Assembly (NCBI RefSeq): GCF_003034995.1
Contig: NZ_PZKF01000014.1
Span: 22,797 to 86,796 of the forward strand
Origin: Phaeovulum veldkampii DSM 11550
GTDB taxonomy: Bacteria; Pseudomonadota; Alphaproteobacteria; Rhodobacterales; Rhodobacteraceae
DNA length: 64,000 bases
Direction: 5' to 3'
In this document: positions 48,676 to 58,912 of the stretch, piece after piece
How the letters are laid out: the number at the start of each line of letters is the position of its first letter
Numbering within the stretch: position 1 is the first letter of the stretch
Notes under the pieces: generated by a model
The model's input: only the letters and a program-made list of their open reading frames with translations
The model's database searches: none
Told to the model about the DNA's origin: nothing
Translations under genes and position numbers: made by a program

Positions 48676-49695
48676 ATGACGGCGCTATCGGAATATCAAC
48701 GGCTTGAGGCGCCGGGCCTGTGGCGCGATGCGCCCGAGGCCCGTCGGCAAGATGTCATCGTTTCGTTCGGTGATGCGACGCTGATCATCTCGGATGCGCG
48801 CGGGGTGCGCGCGCTGGCGCATTGGTCGCTGCCCGCCACGATCCGGCTGAACCCCGGCAGGCGCCCGGCGATCTATGCCCCCAGCCCCGATCCCGGCGAA
48901 GAGCTGGAACTGGACGACGACACCATGATCGCCGCGATCGAAAAGGTTCATGCGGTGCTGGAGGCGCGGCGCCCGCATCCGGGGCGGCTGCGCACGGTCC
49001 TGTTGGGCGGCGCGCTGGCATTGGTGCTGGGGCTGGGGGTGTTCTGGATGCCCGGCGCGCTGATCGCGCATACTGCCGCCACCGCGCCCGAGGCCAACCG
49101 GGTCGAGATCGGACGCGCGGTGCTGGCCGAGTTGTCTACGTTGTCTGGCGCGCCCTGTCGCTCTGCGGGCAGTGGCGCGGCGCTGGTGCGGCTTTCGGAT
49201 CGGCTGCTGGGGCAGGGTGGCCAGATCGTGGTGCTGCCCGAGGCGCTGGAGGGCGCGCGCAGCCTGCCGGGGCGGATGCTGGTGGTGGGTCGCACGCTGA
49301 TCGAACAGCACGACAGCGCCGATGTGCTGGCCGGCCATGTTCTGGCCGCCGATCTGGCCACCGCAGACCATGACCCGCTGCTGAAGGTGCTGCGCTGGGC
49401 CGGGTTTCGGGCCAGTTTCCGGTTGCTGACCACGGGCAGCCTGCCCGAAGGTGCGCTGGATGGCTATGGTGCCGCTTTGCTGAAAGACGCTGCTCCGCGC
49501 CCCGCGGACGAGCCGCTTTTGGCGCGGTTTCAGGCAGTGGGTGTGCCATCTTCGCCTTATGCTTGGGCGATTGACCCCAGCGGCGAGTCCGTGCTGGGGC
49601 TGATCGAGGCTGATCCCTTTGCCAACCGCCCCGCACCGGCCCCCCTCGTGCCCGATGGCGACTGGGTGGCGTTGCAGGGCATCTGCGGCGGCTAA
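48676..49695 (+). CDS. Membrane protein of unknown function, M48-peptidase-like remnant
   Basis: 339 residues, unrecognised by name. An N-terminal domain of about 100 residues is rich in beta-type segments (VIVSFGDATLIISDARGVRALAHW). One membrane span follows at about 107-130, then a C-terminal domain outside. The latter has the rhythm of an M48 metalloprotease (VVLPEALEGARSLPGRMLVVGRTLIE, then DVLAGHVLAADLATADHDPLL), but where HExxH would be expected it reads GHVLAAD, so zinc ligands are missing. The start at 48676 follows a GCAGGGGCAGG purine stretch. It ends 3 bp from the convergent upp stop. Confidence 0.8.
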   Translation: MTALSEYQRLEAPGLWRDAPEARRQDVIVSFGDATLIISDARGVRALAHWSLPATIRLNPGRRPAIYAPSPDPGEELELDDDTMIAAIEKVHAVLEARRPHPGRLRTVLLGGALALVLGLGVFWMPGALIAHTAATAPEANRVEIGRAVLAELSTLSGAPCRSAGSGAALVRLSDRLLGQGGQIVVLPEALEGARSLPGRMLVVGRTLIEQHDSADVLAGHVLAADLATADHDPLLKVLRWAGFRASFRLLTTGSLPEGALDGYGAALLKDAAPRPADEPLLARFQAVGVPSSPYAWAIDPSGESVLGLIEADPFANRPAPAPLVPDGDWVALQGICGG

Positions 49696-49698
49696 CCC

Positions 49699-50331
49699 CT
49701 ATTTGGTGCCAAACATCCGGTCGCCCGCATCGCCCAGACCGGGCACGATATAGCCGTGCTCGTTCAGGAAATGGTCTACCGCTGCGGTGACGATGGGCAC
49801 ATCGGGGTGCGCTTCGGCCATCCGTTCGATGCCCTCGGGCGCTGCCAGCAGGCACAGGAAGCGGATGTTTTTCGCGCCCTTTTCCTTCAGCAGGTCGATG
49901 GCCGCAACCGAGGAATTGCCGGTGGCCAGCATCGGATCGACCACGATCACCATGCGGTCTTCCAACTCTGACGGCACCTTGCAGTAATACTGCACCGGCT
50001 TCAGCGTTTCGGGGTCACGGTAAAGCCCGATAAATCCCACGCGCGCCGCGGGAATCAATTCCAGAATCCCGTCCAGCAACCCGTTGCCCGCCCGCAAGAT
50101 CGAGATCAGCGCAAGCTTCTTGCCGTCCAGCGCGGGGGCCTCCATCTCGCACAGGGGGGTTTCGATCCAGCGCGTGGTCATTTCCAGCCCGCGCGTCACC
50201 TCATAGGCCAGCAGCAGGCTGATCTCGCGCAGCAGGCGGCGGAAGCCTGCGGTCGAGGTGTCTTTCTCGCGCATCAGGGTCAACTTGTGCTGCACCAGCG
50301 GGTGATCGACCACGGTCAGATGCTTGGTCAT
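49699..50331 (-). CDS. upp: Upp, uracil phosphoribosyltransferase
   Basis: Pyrimidine salvage enzyme (210 residues) forming UMP from uracil and PRPP. PRPP-binding loop [22 protein letters not shown] (about 131-152) and the C-terminal [17 protein letters not shown] uracil-binding end are intact. AGGAGACATCCG precedes the ATG. It closes the cdd-deoA-deoB-upp run on the minus strand, a logical set for recycling pyrimidine nucleosides. Confidence 0.97.
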   Translation of the reverse strand: MTKHLTVVDHPLVQHKLTLMREKDTSTAGFRRLLREISLLLAYEVTRGLEMTTRWIETPLCEMEAPALDGKKLALISILRAGNGLLDGILELIPAARVGFIGLYRDPETLKPVQYYCKVPSELEDRMVIVVDPMLATGNSSVAAIDLLKEKGAKNIRFLCLLAAPEGIERMAEAHPDVPIVTAAVDHFLNEHGYIVPGLGDAGDRMFGTK

Positions 50332-50367
50332 CGGATGTCTCCTGTTTTCGGTGTTCTGGTGGCGCGG

Positions 50368-51580
50368 TCACACAAAGCTGTGGCCTGCGCCGCGTTCGTG
50401 CAGCCCCAGATGCGCCGCCACCGAGGCGCCGACATCGGCATAGCCCACCTGCCCGATGGCGCGGGGGCCAAGGCCCCAGCCCAGCACAGGCACCCGTTCG
50501 CGGGTATGGTCGGTGCCGCTCCATGTCGGGTCGTTGCCATGATCGGCGGTGAAAATTGCCAGATCGCCGGGCCGCAGCCGGGCCATAAACTGCCCCGCGG
50601 CGGTGTCGAACCATTCCAGCGCGCGGGCGTAGCCCGCAACGTCGCGGCGGTGGCCATAAAGGCTGTCAAATTCGACAAAATTGGCAAAAGTCAACGATCC
50701 CGGCTCTGCTGCGTCGGCAAGGCGCAAAAGATGTTGGAAAAGTGCAAGATCGTTTTGCCCCTTGTGCAGAGCGCCGATGCCCCTGCCGGAAAAGATATCG
50801 CCGATCTTGCCCACCGCATGGGTGGCCCGGCCCGCCGCGGCGGCCCAATCCAGCAGCGTGGGGGCGGGGGGGGCGGATGGCATAATCGTGGCGGTTCGGG
50901 GTGCGGGCAAACTGGCCCGGCGCCCCGGTAAAGGGCCGCGCGATCACCCGCCCCACGCGCATCGCATGAAGCCGGGGCGCCAGCGCGCGGCACAGGTCCA
51001 GCAGACGGCCCAGCCCGAACGCCTCTTCATGCGCGGCGATCTGCAGGACGCTGTCGGCAGAGGTGTAGCAGATTGGCCAGCCGGTGCGCAGATGCTCGGC
51101 CCCCATGTCTTCGATGATGGTCACCCCCGAGGCATGGCAGTTGCCAAGGATGCCCGCAGTGCCCGCCAGTCGGGCGATCTCGGCGCTCAGGTCGGCGGAA
51201 AAGGCGGGCACGGTTTTCGGGAAATAGGTCCAGTCCCACGGAACCGGAACACCCGCCAGTTCCCAATGACCCGAGGGCGTGTCCTTGCCGTTTGACACCT
51301 CGCTGGCCGCGCCCCACAGCCCCTGCGGTTCGGCGCCCAGCCCCGGCGCGGCTGTGCCCGAGGCAAGCCTTACCGCCGCCCCCAGCCCCAGCGCGTCCAG
51401 CACCGGCATGCGCAGCGGCCCGCTGCGGCCCTGTTCGGCCTGACCCGCAGCGCAGGCCTGCGCAATATGGGCCAGCGTATTGGCGCCGGTGTCGGGGCGC
51501 CCGTCGTTGAAGAACGCCGCCGCATCGGGGGCGCCGCCAACGCCCACGCTGTCCATCACGATCAGAAAGGCGCGCGGCAT
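50368..51580 (-). pseudogene. deoB: deoB, phosphopentomutase, interrupted by a frameshift
   Basis: The N-terminal two thirds (from [20 protein letters not shown] at 51580) and the C-terminal third ([34 protein letters not shown]) of phosphopentomutase are in different frames. The switch falls in a run of eight G at 50866-50873 (C8 on the coding strand). Removing one base restores the family text [17 protein letters not shown]. The total length 1213 is 3n+1, as expected for one extra base. Otherwise both metal-binding halves look intact, so a sequencing error, phase-variable tract or recent mutation are all possible. It converts (deoxy)ribose 1-phosphate to 5-phosphate when functional. Confidence 0.9.
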
Positions 51581-52902
51581 CAGGCGACCCTTTCGAGGAT
51601 CAGGTCGGGTTCGGGCGGCGCGGTGTCGTCCAGCCGATAGGCGGCCAGCACGGCGGCCACCGCCGCCTCGGCATCGGCCTCGGTTGCGGCGTGAACCAGC
51701 GCCAGTGGCTCGCCGCTTGCGCAGTCTTGCCCGATGGCGGCCAGATCGGCCAGCCCGACCGACGGGTTGATCCGGTCGGTGCCGACCAGCCGCCCGCCGC
51801 CTAGCCGCACCACCGCGTGTCCCAGCGCCTCGGCGTCGATTGCGGCCACATAGCCCGCGCGGGGGCAGGGCACCGGGCGCAGCACGGGGGCTGCTGGCAG
51901 GCGATCGGGGAACCGCTCCACAAAATCGGCAGGCCCGCCCAGCGCTGTGACCATCCGCCCGAAGGTTTCGGCGGCGCGTCCGGTTTCCAGCGCCTCGTCG
52001 ATCATGTCGCTGCCTGCTGCCACATCGGGCGCCAGCCCCGCCAGCGCCAGCGCCTCGCCCCCCAGCGCCGTGGTCACATCCCACAGCGCCTCGCTGACGC
52101 GGCTGCCGGTCAGGGTTTCCAGCACCTCGATCACCTCCAGCGTATTGCCGGCGCAATGGCCTAGCGGCTGGCTCATGTCGGTGACCAGCGCCACCGTTCG
52201 GCAGCCCGCGCCATTGGCTGTATCCACCAGTGCGCGGGCCAGCGCCAGCGCATCCTCGGCCGTCTTCATGAAGGCGCCCGAGCCGCATTTGACATCCAGC
52301 GCCAAAACCTCCAGCCCCGCTGCCAGCTTTTTCGACAGGATCGAGGCGGTGATCAGGTCGATGCTTTCCACCGTGCCGGAGATGTCGCGGATGCCATAAA
52401 GGCGACGGTCGGCGGGCGCGATTTCGCCGGTGGCGCCAACGATGGCACAGCCCACCTCGGCCACCACGGCGCGCAGGCGACTGGCATCGGGAAGCGCCGA
52501 ATAGCCGGGGATCGCCTCCATCTTGTCAAGCGTGCCGCCGGTATGGCCCAGCCCGCGCCCCGAGATCATCGGCACATAGGCCCCGCAAGCCGCCAGCGCC
52601 GGCGCCAGCAAGAGCGAGACCGAGTCGCCGATGCCCCCGGTGGAATGCTTGTCCACCACCGGCCCCGGCAGATCCCAGGTCAGCACCTGCCCCGAATCGC
52701 GCATCGCCTGCGTCAGCGCCACACGGCCCGCAGGCCCGATGCCGCGCAACAGCACCGCCATCGCAAAGGCCCCCGCCTGCGCATCGCTGACCGCGCCCGA
52801 GGCAAGGCCCTGCGCGAACCACTGCGCCTGCGCCGCGTTCAGCCCCGCCCCGTCACGGACGGCGGCGATGATGGCGCGCGCATCCAGACTGCGCGGTTGC
52901 AT
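51580..52902 (-). CDS. deoA: DeoA, thymidine phosphorylase
   Basis: Pyrimidine nucleoside phosphorylase (440 residues) splitting thymidine or deoxyuridine to base and deoxyribose 1-phosphate. The signature [22 protein letters not shown] (about 83-104) and the phosphate-site [10 protein letters not shown] (about 189) are present. The start shares a base with the cdd stop (TGATG) and its stop shares a base with the deoB start. Confidence 0.97.
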   Translation of the reverse strand: MQPRSLDARAIIAAVRDGAGLNAAQAQWFAQGLASGAVSDAQAGAFAMAVLLRGIGPAGRVALTQAMRDSGQVLTWDLPGPVVDKHSTGGIGDSVSLLLAPALAACGAYVPMISGRGLGHTGGTLDKMEAIPGYSALPDASRLRAVVAEVGCAIVGATGEIAPADRRLYGIRDISGTVESIDLITASILSKKLAAGLEVLALDVKCGSGAFMKTAEDALALARALVDTANGAGCRTVALVTDMSQPLGHCAGNTLEVIEVLETLTGSRVSEALWDVTTALGGEALALAGLAPDVAAGSDMIDEALETGRAAETFGRMVTALGGPADFVERFPDRLPAAPVLRPVPCPRAGYVAAIDAEALGHAVVRLGGGRLVGTDRINPSVGLADLAAIGQDCASGEPLALVHAATEADAEAAVAAVLAAYRLDDTAPPEPDLILERVA

Positions 52903-53294
52903 CAGGCCCGGTCCATGTGGCTGGCGTCAAATCGGCCGGGCAACAGGTCGCCGATTGTGGTGGTGGTCTGCTGGCCGTCCACGGTGGCCAGCGTCACCGG
53001 CACGTCATGGCGACCAAACTCGGCCAGTTTCTGGCGGCAGCCGCCGCAGGGCGGCACCGGGGCGGGGCTGTCGGCGATTACGCAGACCTCGATGATCTCG
53101 GTCTCGCCCGCAGCGACCATGGCGGCAATCGCGCCCGCTTCGGCGCAGGTGCCTTCGGGGAAGGCCACGTTTTCCACATTGCAGCCGCGATAGACGGCGC
53201 CTGATCCGCCCCGGATCGCCGCCCCCACCTTGAACCGGGAATATGGGGCATAGGCGTTTTCGCGCACTTCGGATGCGGCAGAGATGAGGGACAT
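52902..53294 (-). CDS. cdd: Cdd, cytidine deaminase
   Basis: Zinc enzyme (130 residues) that deaminates cytidine and deoxycytidine. Zinc motifs CAEAGAIAAM (the catalytic Glu in CAE at about 50-52) and PCGGCRQ (about 82-88). The ATG at 53294 has AGGAGG 6 nt upstream; an open frame reaching back to 53495 is non-homologous. First gene of the salvage operon. The 199 bp to the divergent prpE hold both promoters and no further gene. Confidence 0.96.
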   Translation of the reverse strand: MSLISAASEVRENAYAPYSRFKVGAAIRGGSGAVYRGCNVENVAFPEGTCAEAGAIAAMVAAGETEIIEVCVIADSPAPVPPCGGCRQKLAEFGRHDVPVTLATVDGQQTTTTIGDLLPGRFDASHMDRA

Positions 53295-53493
53295 GCAGAC
53301 CTCCTGACTTTGCGTGATTCTGCGCCGAGCGCGGGCGCGATGCAAGCCGCAGCGCCCCGCCGGGCCTGCCCGCCGCGACCTGCCGACGCAGCGGCACGCC
53401 GATTGCGCTATCATTGCGAAGACGGAAGGTAACATTCTTGCGTCTGCCGGATGTGCGGCGTAACAAGCGGCAACTTCTAGGAGGAGGCATTCC

Positions 53494-55389
53494 ATGGCAT
53501 ACCGCGACGTCTACGCCGAATGGCGGCAAGACCCCGAAGGGTTCTGGATGCGGGCCGCAGGCTCGATCGACTGGGTTAATCCGCCTTCCAAGGCGCTTTT
53601 TGCGGAAAAAGCCCCGCTTTACGAATGGTTTGCCGATGGCATGGTCAACACCTGCTGGAACGCGGTTGACCGTCATGTGCAGGCCGGACGCGGCGCGCAG
53701 ATCGCCATCAAGCATGTCAGCCCGATCACCCATTCGACCAAGGGCATCACCTATGCCGATCTGCAACAGCGCGTGTCCAGCCTTGCCGGCGGGCTGCGCG
53801 CCAAGGGCGTTGAAAAGGGCGACCGGGTCATCATCTACATGCCGATGATCCCCGAGGCGCTGGAGGCGATGCTGGCCTGCGCCAGGCTGGGGGCGGTGCA
53901 TTCGGTGGTGTTCGGCGGCTTTGCCGCGCACGAACTGGCTGTGCGGATTGACGATTGCAAGCCCAAGGCGATCATCGCGGCGTCCTGTGGGCTGGAGCCG
54001 GGGCGCGTGGTGCATTACAAGCCCCTGCTCGACAAGGCGATCGAGCAATCTGACCACAAGCCCGACTTTTGCGTGATCTTCCAGCGCGAGCAGGAAGTGG
54101 CCAAGCTGATCGAGGGCCGCGATGTGGCCTGGCACACCTTCCAGTATGGGGTGGAGCCTGCCGAATGTGTGCCGGTCGAGGGCAACCACCCGGCCTATAT
54201 CCTCTATACCTCGGGCACCACGGGCGCACCCAAGGGCGTGGTGCGCCATACCGCGGGCCACCTGGTCGCCCTGAACTGGACGATGAAGGCGATCTACGAC
54301 ATCGACCCCGGCGACGTGTTCTGGGCCGCCTCCGACGTGGGCTGGGTCGTGGGTCACAGCTATATCTGCTATGCGCCGCTGATCGTGGGGGCCACCACCA
54401 TCGTCTATGAAGGCAAACCCGTAGGCACGCCCGATGCGGGCGCTTTCTGGCGGGTAATTCAGAACTACAAAGTCAAATCCTTCTTCACGGCCCCGACCGC
54501 GTTGCGCGCCATCAAGCGCGAAGACCCCGAGGGCAAGCTGATGGGCGATTATAACCTGCGCAGCCTGAAGGCGCTTTATCTGGCCGGTGAACGCGCCGAC
54601 CCCGATACCGTGCATTGGGCGCAGCGCCATCTGGGCGTGCCGGTTGTGGACCACTGGTGGCAGACCGAAACCGGCTGGGCCATCGCCGCGAACCCGCTGG
54701 GGATCGAGCAGTTGCCGACCAAGGTGGGCAGCCCCTCGGTGCCGATGCCGGGCTATGATGTACAGGTGCTGGATGAGGGCGGCCACCCGGTTGCGCCGGG
54801 CACGCTGGGCGCGATCGCGGTGAAGCTGCCCCTGCCGCCGGGCACCCTGCCCACGCTGTGGAATGCCGAGGCGCGGTTCCGCAAAAGTTATCTGGAGCAT
54901 TTCCCCGGATATTATGAAACCGGCGATGCGGGCTACATGGATGAAGACGGTTATCTTTACATCATGGCGCGCACCGATGACGTGATCAACGTGGCGGGCC
55001 ACCGGCTGAGCACGGGCGCGATGGAGGAGGTTCTGGCGGGGCACCCCGACGTGGCCGAATGCGCCGTGATCGGCATTTCCGACTCGCTCAAGGGGCAGGC
55101 GCCGCTGGGCTTTTTGTGCCTGAACAAGGGCTGCGACCGGCCGCATGCGCAGATCGTCAAGGAATGCGTGGCCCGCGTGCGCGATCAGATCGGTCCGGTG
55201 GCGGCGTTCAAGCTGGCCTGCGTGGTGGATCGGCTGCCCAAGACCCGCTCGGGCAAGATCTTGCGCGGCACCATGGTCAAGATCGCCGACGGGCAGGATT
55301 ACAAGATGCCCGCCACCATCGACGATCCCGCGATTCTGGATGAGATCACTGTGGCGCTGAAGGCGCTGGGCCTGCCCGAGGCGAAATAA
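53494..55389 (+). CDS. prpE: PrpE, propionyl-CoA synthetase
   Basis: AMP-forming acyl-CoA ligase (631 residues) activating propionate and related short acids. ATP loop YTSGTTGAPKGVV (about 236-248), YETGDAGYMDEDGYLYIMARTDD (about 476-498) and the C-terminal regulatory lysine motif PKTRSGKILRG (about 581-591). AGGAGGCATTCC precedes the ATG. It stands alone, bounded by a hairpin downstream. Acetyl-CoA synthetase is the close alternative; the N-terminal DVYAEWRQDPEGFW text favours PrpE. Confidence 0.93.
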   Translation: MAYRDVYAEWRQDPEGFWMRAAGSIDWVNPPSKALFAEKAPLYEWFADGMVNTCWNAVDRHVQAGRGAQIAIKHVSPITHSTKGITYADLQQRVSSLAGGLRAKGVEKGDRVIIYMPMIPEALEAMLACARLGAVHSVVFGGFAAHELAVRIDDCKPKAIIAASCGLEPGRVVHYKPLLDKAIEQSDHKPDFCVIFQREQEVAKLIEGRDVAWHTFQYGVEPAECVPVEGNHPAYILYTSGTTGAPKGVVRHTAGHLVALNWTMKAIYDIDPGDVFWAASDVGWVVGHSYICYAPLIVGATTIVYEGKPVGTPDAGAFWRVIQNYKVKSFFTAPTALRAIKREDPEGKLMGDYNLRSLKALYLAGERADPDTVHWAQRHLGVPVVDHWWQTETGWAIAANPLGIEQLPTKVGSPSVPMPGYDVQVLDEGGHPVAPGTLGAIAVKLPLPPGTLPTLWNAEARFRKSYLEHFPGYYETGDAGYMDEDGYLYIMARTDDVINVAGHRLSTGAMEEVLAGHPDVAECAVIGISDSLKGQAPLGFLCLNKGCDRPHAQIVKECVARVRDQIGPVAAFKLACVVDRLPKTRSGKILRGTMVKIADGQDYKMPATIDDPAILDEITVALKALGLPEAK

Positions 55390-55416
55390 CCGCGCTGAAG
55401 GCCGCAGACCATTCAA

Positions 55417-55439
55417 CGCCCGCCGGTCCCCGGCGGGCG
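55417..55439. terminator. Hairpin between convergent prpE and nadK
   Basis: A perfect 10-bp stem (CGCCCGCCGG / CCGGCGGGCG) with a TCC loop, 27 bp after the prpE stop and 7 bp from the nadK stop. T-tracts are lacking, so termination may be partial or protein-assisted. Confidence 0.7.
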
Positions 55440-55446
55440 GTTCGTA

Positions 55447-56202
55447 TCAGACGAATTGCTCGCGCATCAGCCGTTCTTCCAGCCCGTGACCGGGATCGAA
55501 CAGGATGCGATGCGCCACCGCCGGTTCGGACCGGATTTCCACCCACAGCACCCGCTCGACCGAGCGCGAGTCGGCATCGGCCATGACCGGGCGCTTGTCG
55601 GGTTCCAGCACGTCAAAGCGCACCACCGCCGATTTCGGCAGGATTGCGCCGCGCCAGCGCCGGGGGCGGAACGGGGCGATGGCGGTCAGCGCCAACACTT
55701 CGGACCCGATCGGCAAAATCGGGCCATGCGCCGAATAGTTGTAGGCGGTCGATCCGGCGGGGGTGGACAGCAGAACCCCGTCTGCCATCAACTCCTCCAT
55801 CCGCACGCGGCCATTTACGGTGATGCGCAGTTTGGCCGCCTGCGGCCCTGCGCGCAGCAGTGACACCTCGTTGATCGCCAGCGCCTCATGCACCTGCCCG
55901 CCGGGCGCGCCTGCGCGCATCGCCAGCGGATTGATCACTGCGGCCTCGGCGGCCTCGATCCGCTCGGGTAGCCGGTCCTCGGCATAATCGTTCATCAGGA
56001 AACCGACGGTGCCGCAGTTCATGCCGTAAACCGGCAGGCCCGACCGATCGTGCAGCGTGCCCAGCATGAACCCGTCGCCCCCCAGCGCCACGATCACGTC
56101 GGCATCGGCCACCGCAACCTGCCCATAGCGCGCCACCAGCCGCGCCATCGCCGTCTGTGCGGTGGGCGCCGTCGAGGCCGCGAAATGGATCTGTGCCGTC
56201 AT
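55447..56202 (-). CDS. nadK: NadK, NAD kinase
   Basis: Phosphorylates NAD to NADP (251 residues). The GGDG motif lies in VIVALGGDGFMLGTL (about 36-50), with the NE/D motif ALAINEVSLLR (about 106) and STPAGSTAYNYSAHGPILP (about 140). The start at 56202 follows a GGGGGAC stretch. A much longer open frame upstream is antisense to glyA and is not part of the gene. Confidence 0.95.
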   Translation of the reverse strand: MTAQIHFAASTAPTAQTAMARLVARYGQVAVADADVIVALGGDGFMLGTLHDRSGLPVYGMNCGTVGFLMNDYAEDRLPERIEAAEAAVINPLAMRAGAPGGQVHEALAINEVSLLRAGPQAAKLRITVNGRVRMEELMADGVLLSTPAGSTAYNYSAHGPILPIGSEVLALTAIAPFRPRRWRGAILPKSAVVRFDVLEPDKRPVMADADSRSVERVLWVEIRSEPAVAHRILFDPGHGLEERLMREQFV

Positions 56203-56358
56203 GATGTCGTCCCCCTGCCGCCCAGTCTTTGCCCGCGGCTGCGCGAAACACAAGCACCGCCCCCCATGCCGTGCCAAATTGCCGTGAGGTCGCTTTGGGT
56301 TCTTCCTGCCCCCGCCGTTCTGCGGTAAACCGAGCCAAATTTCCTGCAGGAGACGCCC

Positions 56359-57651
56359 ATGACCGCCCAGCGTGACGCCGGTTTTTTCACCGAACCGCTT
56401 GAAACCCGCGACCCCGAACTGTTCGGTGCGATCCGGTCCGAACTGGGCCGCCAGCGCGACGAGATCGAACTGATCGCATCGGAAAACATCGTCTCGGCCG
56501 CCGTGATGGAGGCGCAGGGTTCGGTGATGACCAACAAATACGCCGAGGGCTATCCGGGCAAGCGTTACTATGGTGGTTGCCAGTATGTGGACGTGGCGGA
56601 AAATCTGGCGATCGAACGCGCCAAGGCGCTGTTTGGCTGCGGCTTTGCCAACGTGCAGCCCAATTCCGGCAGCCAGGCGAACCAGGGCGTGTTCACCGCG
56701 CTTTTGAAACCGGGCGACATCATTCTGGGCATGAACCTTGCCTCGGGCGGGCACCTGACCCATGGCGCCAGCGTCAACCAGTCGGGCAAGTGGTTCAACG
56801 CCGTGCAATACGGTGTGCGCCAGCAAGACAACCTGATCGACTATGATCAGGTCGAGGCGCTGGCGGTCGAACATCAGCCGAAACTGATCATCGCGGGTGG
56901 CTCGGCCATTCCGCGCCAGATCGACTTTGCCCGATTCCGTGCCATCGCCGACAAGGTGGGTGCGCTGCTGATGGTGGACATGGCGCATTTTGCGGGTCTT
57001 GTGGCCGGCGGCGCGCATCCCTCGCCCTTCCCCCATGCCGACGTGGCCACCACCACCACGCACAAAACCCTGCGCGGCCCGCGCGGGGGCATGATCCTGA
57101 CCAACAACGAAGAGATCGCGAAAAAGATCAACTCGGCCATTTTCCCCGGCATTCAGGGCGGCCCCCTGATGCATGTCATCGCCGCCAAGGCTGTGGCCTT
57201 TGGCGAGGCGCTGCGCCCCGAGTTCAAGGTTTACGCAGCCCAGGTCGTTGCGAACGCGCAGGCGCTGGCCGATGAGCTGATGAAGGGCGGGCTGGATATC
57301 GTCACCGGCGGCACCGATACGCATGTGATGCTGGTCGATCTGCGGCCCAAGGGCGTGAAGGGCAACGCGACGGAAAAGGCGCTGGGCCGGGCGCATATCA
57401 CCTGCAACAAGAACGGCATCCCGTTTGACCCGGAAAAACCGATGGTCACCTCGGGCGTGCGTCTGGGCACCCCGGCGGGCACGACCCGCGGCTTTGGCGA
57501 GGCGGAATTCCGTGAAATCGCCCGGCTGATCGTTGAGGTTGTCGATGGTCTGGCCGCCAATGGCGAAGAGGGAAACGGTGCGGTCGAGGCTGCGGTCAAA
57601 GCCAAGGTAGAGGCGCTGTGCGCGCGCTTCCCGATCTATCCGGGGCTTTAA
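56359..57651 (+). CDS. glyA: GlyA, serine hydroxymethyltransferase
   Basis: PLP enzyme (430 residues) interconverting serine and glycine with tetrahydrofolate, supplying one-carbon units. The PLP lysine is in [16 protein letters not shown] (Lys at about 237), with [14 protein letters not shown] text ([15 protein letters not shown] near 104) for cofactor phosphate. GCAGGAGACGCCC precedes the ATG. The 156 bp upstream hold its promoter and that of nadK. Confidence 0.98.
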   Translation: MTAQRDAGFFTEPLETRDPELFGAIRSELGRQRDEIELIASENIVSAAVMEAQGSVMTNKYAEGYPGKRYYGGCQYVDVAENLAIERAKALFGCGFANVQPNSGSQANQGVFTALLKPGDIILGMNLASGGHLTHGASVNQSGKWFNAVQYGVRQQDNLIDYDQVEALAVEHQPKLIIAGGSAIPRQIDFARFRAIADKVGALLMVDMAHFAGLVAGGAHPSPFPHADVATTTTHKTLRGPRGGMILTNNEEIAKKINSAIFPGIQGGPLMHVIAAKAVAFGEALRPEFKVYAAQVVANAQALADELMKGGLDIVTGGTDTHVMLVDLRPKGVKGNATEKALGRAHITCNKNGIPFDPEKPMVTSGVRLGTPAGTTRGFGEAEFREIARLIVEVVDGLAANGEEGNGAVEAAVKAKVEALCARFPIYPGL

Positions 57652-57690
57652 GGCATCACCTGAGCTTTGACGTGCAAGGTATTGAAACCG

Positions 57691-57721
57691 TGTAAAGGCC
57701 CCTGTGGGGCCTTTACAATTT
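57691..57721. terminator. Terminator after glyA
   Basis: A perfect 12-bp stem (TGTAAAGGCCCC / GGGGCCTTTACA) with a TGT loop followed by ATTTT, 39 bp after glyA. The stop codon of the convergent small gene lies within the 3' arm, so the structure can serve both strands. Confidence 0.88.
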
Positions 57722-58084
57722 TCCGGCCCGGTGCAGCGCCCAGATTGCCACTGCGGCGCTGGCCAGAACCACCAGCATCAGCGCTGCGGCAAGGTTTAGC
57801 GCCCAGCGTTTCACCCGCGCCGCGCGGCCCAGCGGCCGCAGATGGTGCAGGCAGGCCTGGTGCGCGGCCTGCACCCGCGCCATGTCGATCCGGGGGGCAA
57901 GGCGCGGGTTCGCGGCCTGTTCGGCGGCGCGCGCCACCACCTCGGCCTCGCGTCGCAGCTTGCGCGGCAGGTGCCGGTCGAGCCGGGTCAGCGTGGCGCG
58001 CAGATCATGGCCGCGCGCGCCCAGCCTGTCGTGCATCAGGCGCGCGATGTCTTCGGCCATCTGGTGTGGGGTCTGCCGGGTCAT
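57713..58084 (-). CDS. Hypothetical membrane-anchored protein
   Basis: 123 residues, not recognised. A basic helical domain (about residues 1-90, many Arg, His and Ala: MAEDIARLMHDRLGARGHDL) is followed by one C-terminal membrane span (about 95-117) and the tail HRAGKL. The topology suggests a tail-anchored cytoplasmic domain. It stands between glyA (convergent) and a hydrolase gene (divergent). Codon bias resembles neighbours, which supports it as a real gene. Confidence 0.7.
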   Translation of the reverse strand: MTRQTPHQMAEDIARLMHDRLGARGHDLRATLTRLDRHLPRKLRREAEVVARAAEQAANPRLAPRIDMARVQAAHQACLHHLRPLGRAARVKRWALNLAAALMLVVLASAAVAIWALHRAGKL

Positions 58085-58150
58085 GGCGCCAGCCTAGCCG
58101 CCCGGCGCGGGGACTGGAAGGCCCCGCCGCGCTGGGCTAAGCTTGCGTTC

Positions 58151-58912
58151 ATGCTGAATTTCATTTTGCACGGCGCGCCCGGCGCGCAACCCCCCCTTGT
58201 GATCGCGCATGGCCTGTTCGGTTCAGGCCGCAACTGGGGCGTCATCGCCCGCCGTCTGGCCGAGGATCGGCCGGTGATCGCGGTCGATATGCGCAACCAC
58301 GGCGACAGCCCGTTTTTGGCCAGCCACAGCTATGCCGATCTGGCCGCCGATCTGGCCGAGGTGATCGCGGCTCATGGCGGGCAGGCCGATGTTCTGGGCC
58401 ATTCGATGGGCGGCAAGGCCGCAATGCAACTGGCGCTGACGCAGCCTGACCGGGTGCGGCGGCTGATCGTGGCTGACATCGCGCCAGTGGCTTATGGCCA
58501 CAGCCAGAATCACCTGATTGCCGCGATGCAGGCGATGGACCTGACCGGTCTTGTCTCTCGCTCCGAGGCAGATCAGCTGCTTGGGCAGGCGATCACAGAT
58601 CCGGCGCTGCGGGCATTTTTGCTGCAATCGCTGGACCTGCGGGCCGATCCGGTGCGCTGGAAATTCAATCTGGAGGTGCTGAAGGCCGAGATGGATGCCA
58701 TCACCGGCTGGCCCTGCACGGCGGGGCGGTTCGACGGGCCTGCGCTGTTTGTCACCGGGGCGCTGTCAGACTACGTCCGGCCCGAACACCGGGCCGGGAT
58801 AGTGGCGCAATTTCCGCAGGCGCGGTTCACGGAACTGGAAGGCGCGGGCCATTGGCTTCATGCCGAGCGCCCGCGCGAGTTCGAGGCTGCGCTGCGCGAT
58901 TTTCTGGCTTAG
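58151..58912 (+). CDS. Alpha/beta hydrolase (YbfF-like esterase)
   Basis: 253 residues with the full alpha/beta hydrolase set: HGLFGSGRNWGVIARRLAED (oxyanion region, near 20), VDMRNHGDSP, nucleophile elbow LGHSMGGKAAMQLAL (Ser at about 86) and the catalytic His in GAGHWLHAERP near the end. Closest by pattern to the YbfF acyl-CoA/esterase group; substrate unknown. Its TAG and the stop of the next gene on the other strand overlap by three bases. Confidence 0.9.
   Translation: MLNFILHGAPGAQPPLVIAHGLFGSGRNWGVIARRLAEDRPVIAVDMRNHGDSPFLASHSYADLAADLAEVIAAHGGQADVLGHSMGGKAAMQLALTQPDRVRRLIVADIAPVAYGHSQNHLIAAMQAMDLTGLVSRSEADQLLGQAITDPALRAFLLQSLDLRADPVRWKFNLEVLKAEMDAITGWPCTAGRFDGPALFVTGALSDYVRPEHRAGIVAQFPQARFTELEGAGHWLHAERPREFEAALRDFLA

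Noticed and set aside
53005..55416. 803-codon open frame antisense to prpE, running on through the prpE-cdd gap into cdd in another frame
   Set aside because: Joins unrelated regions in the wrong frame; prpE on the other strand is unambiguous.
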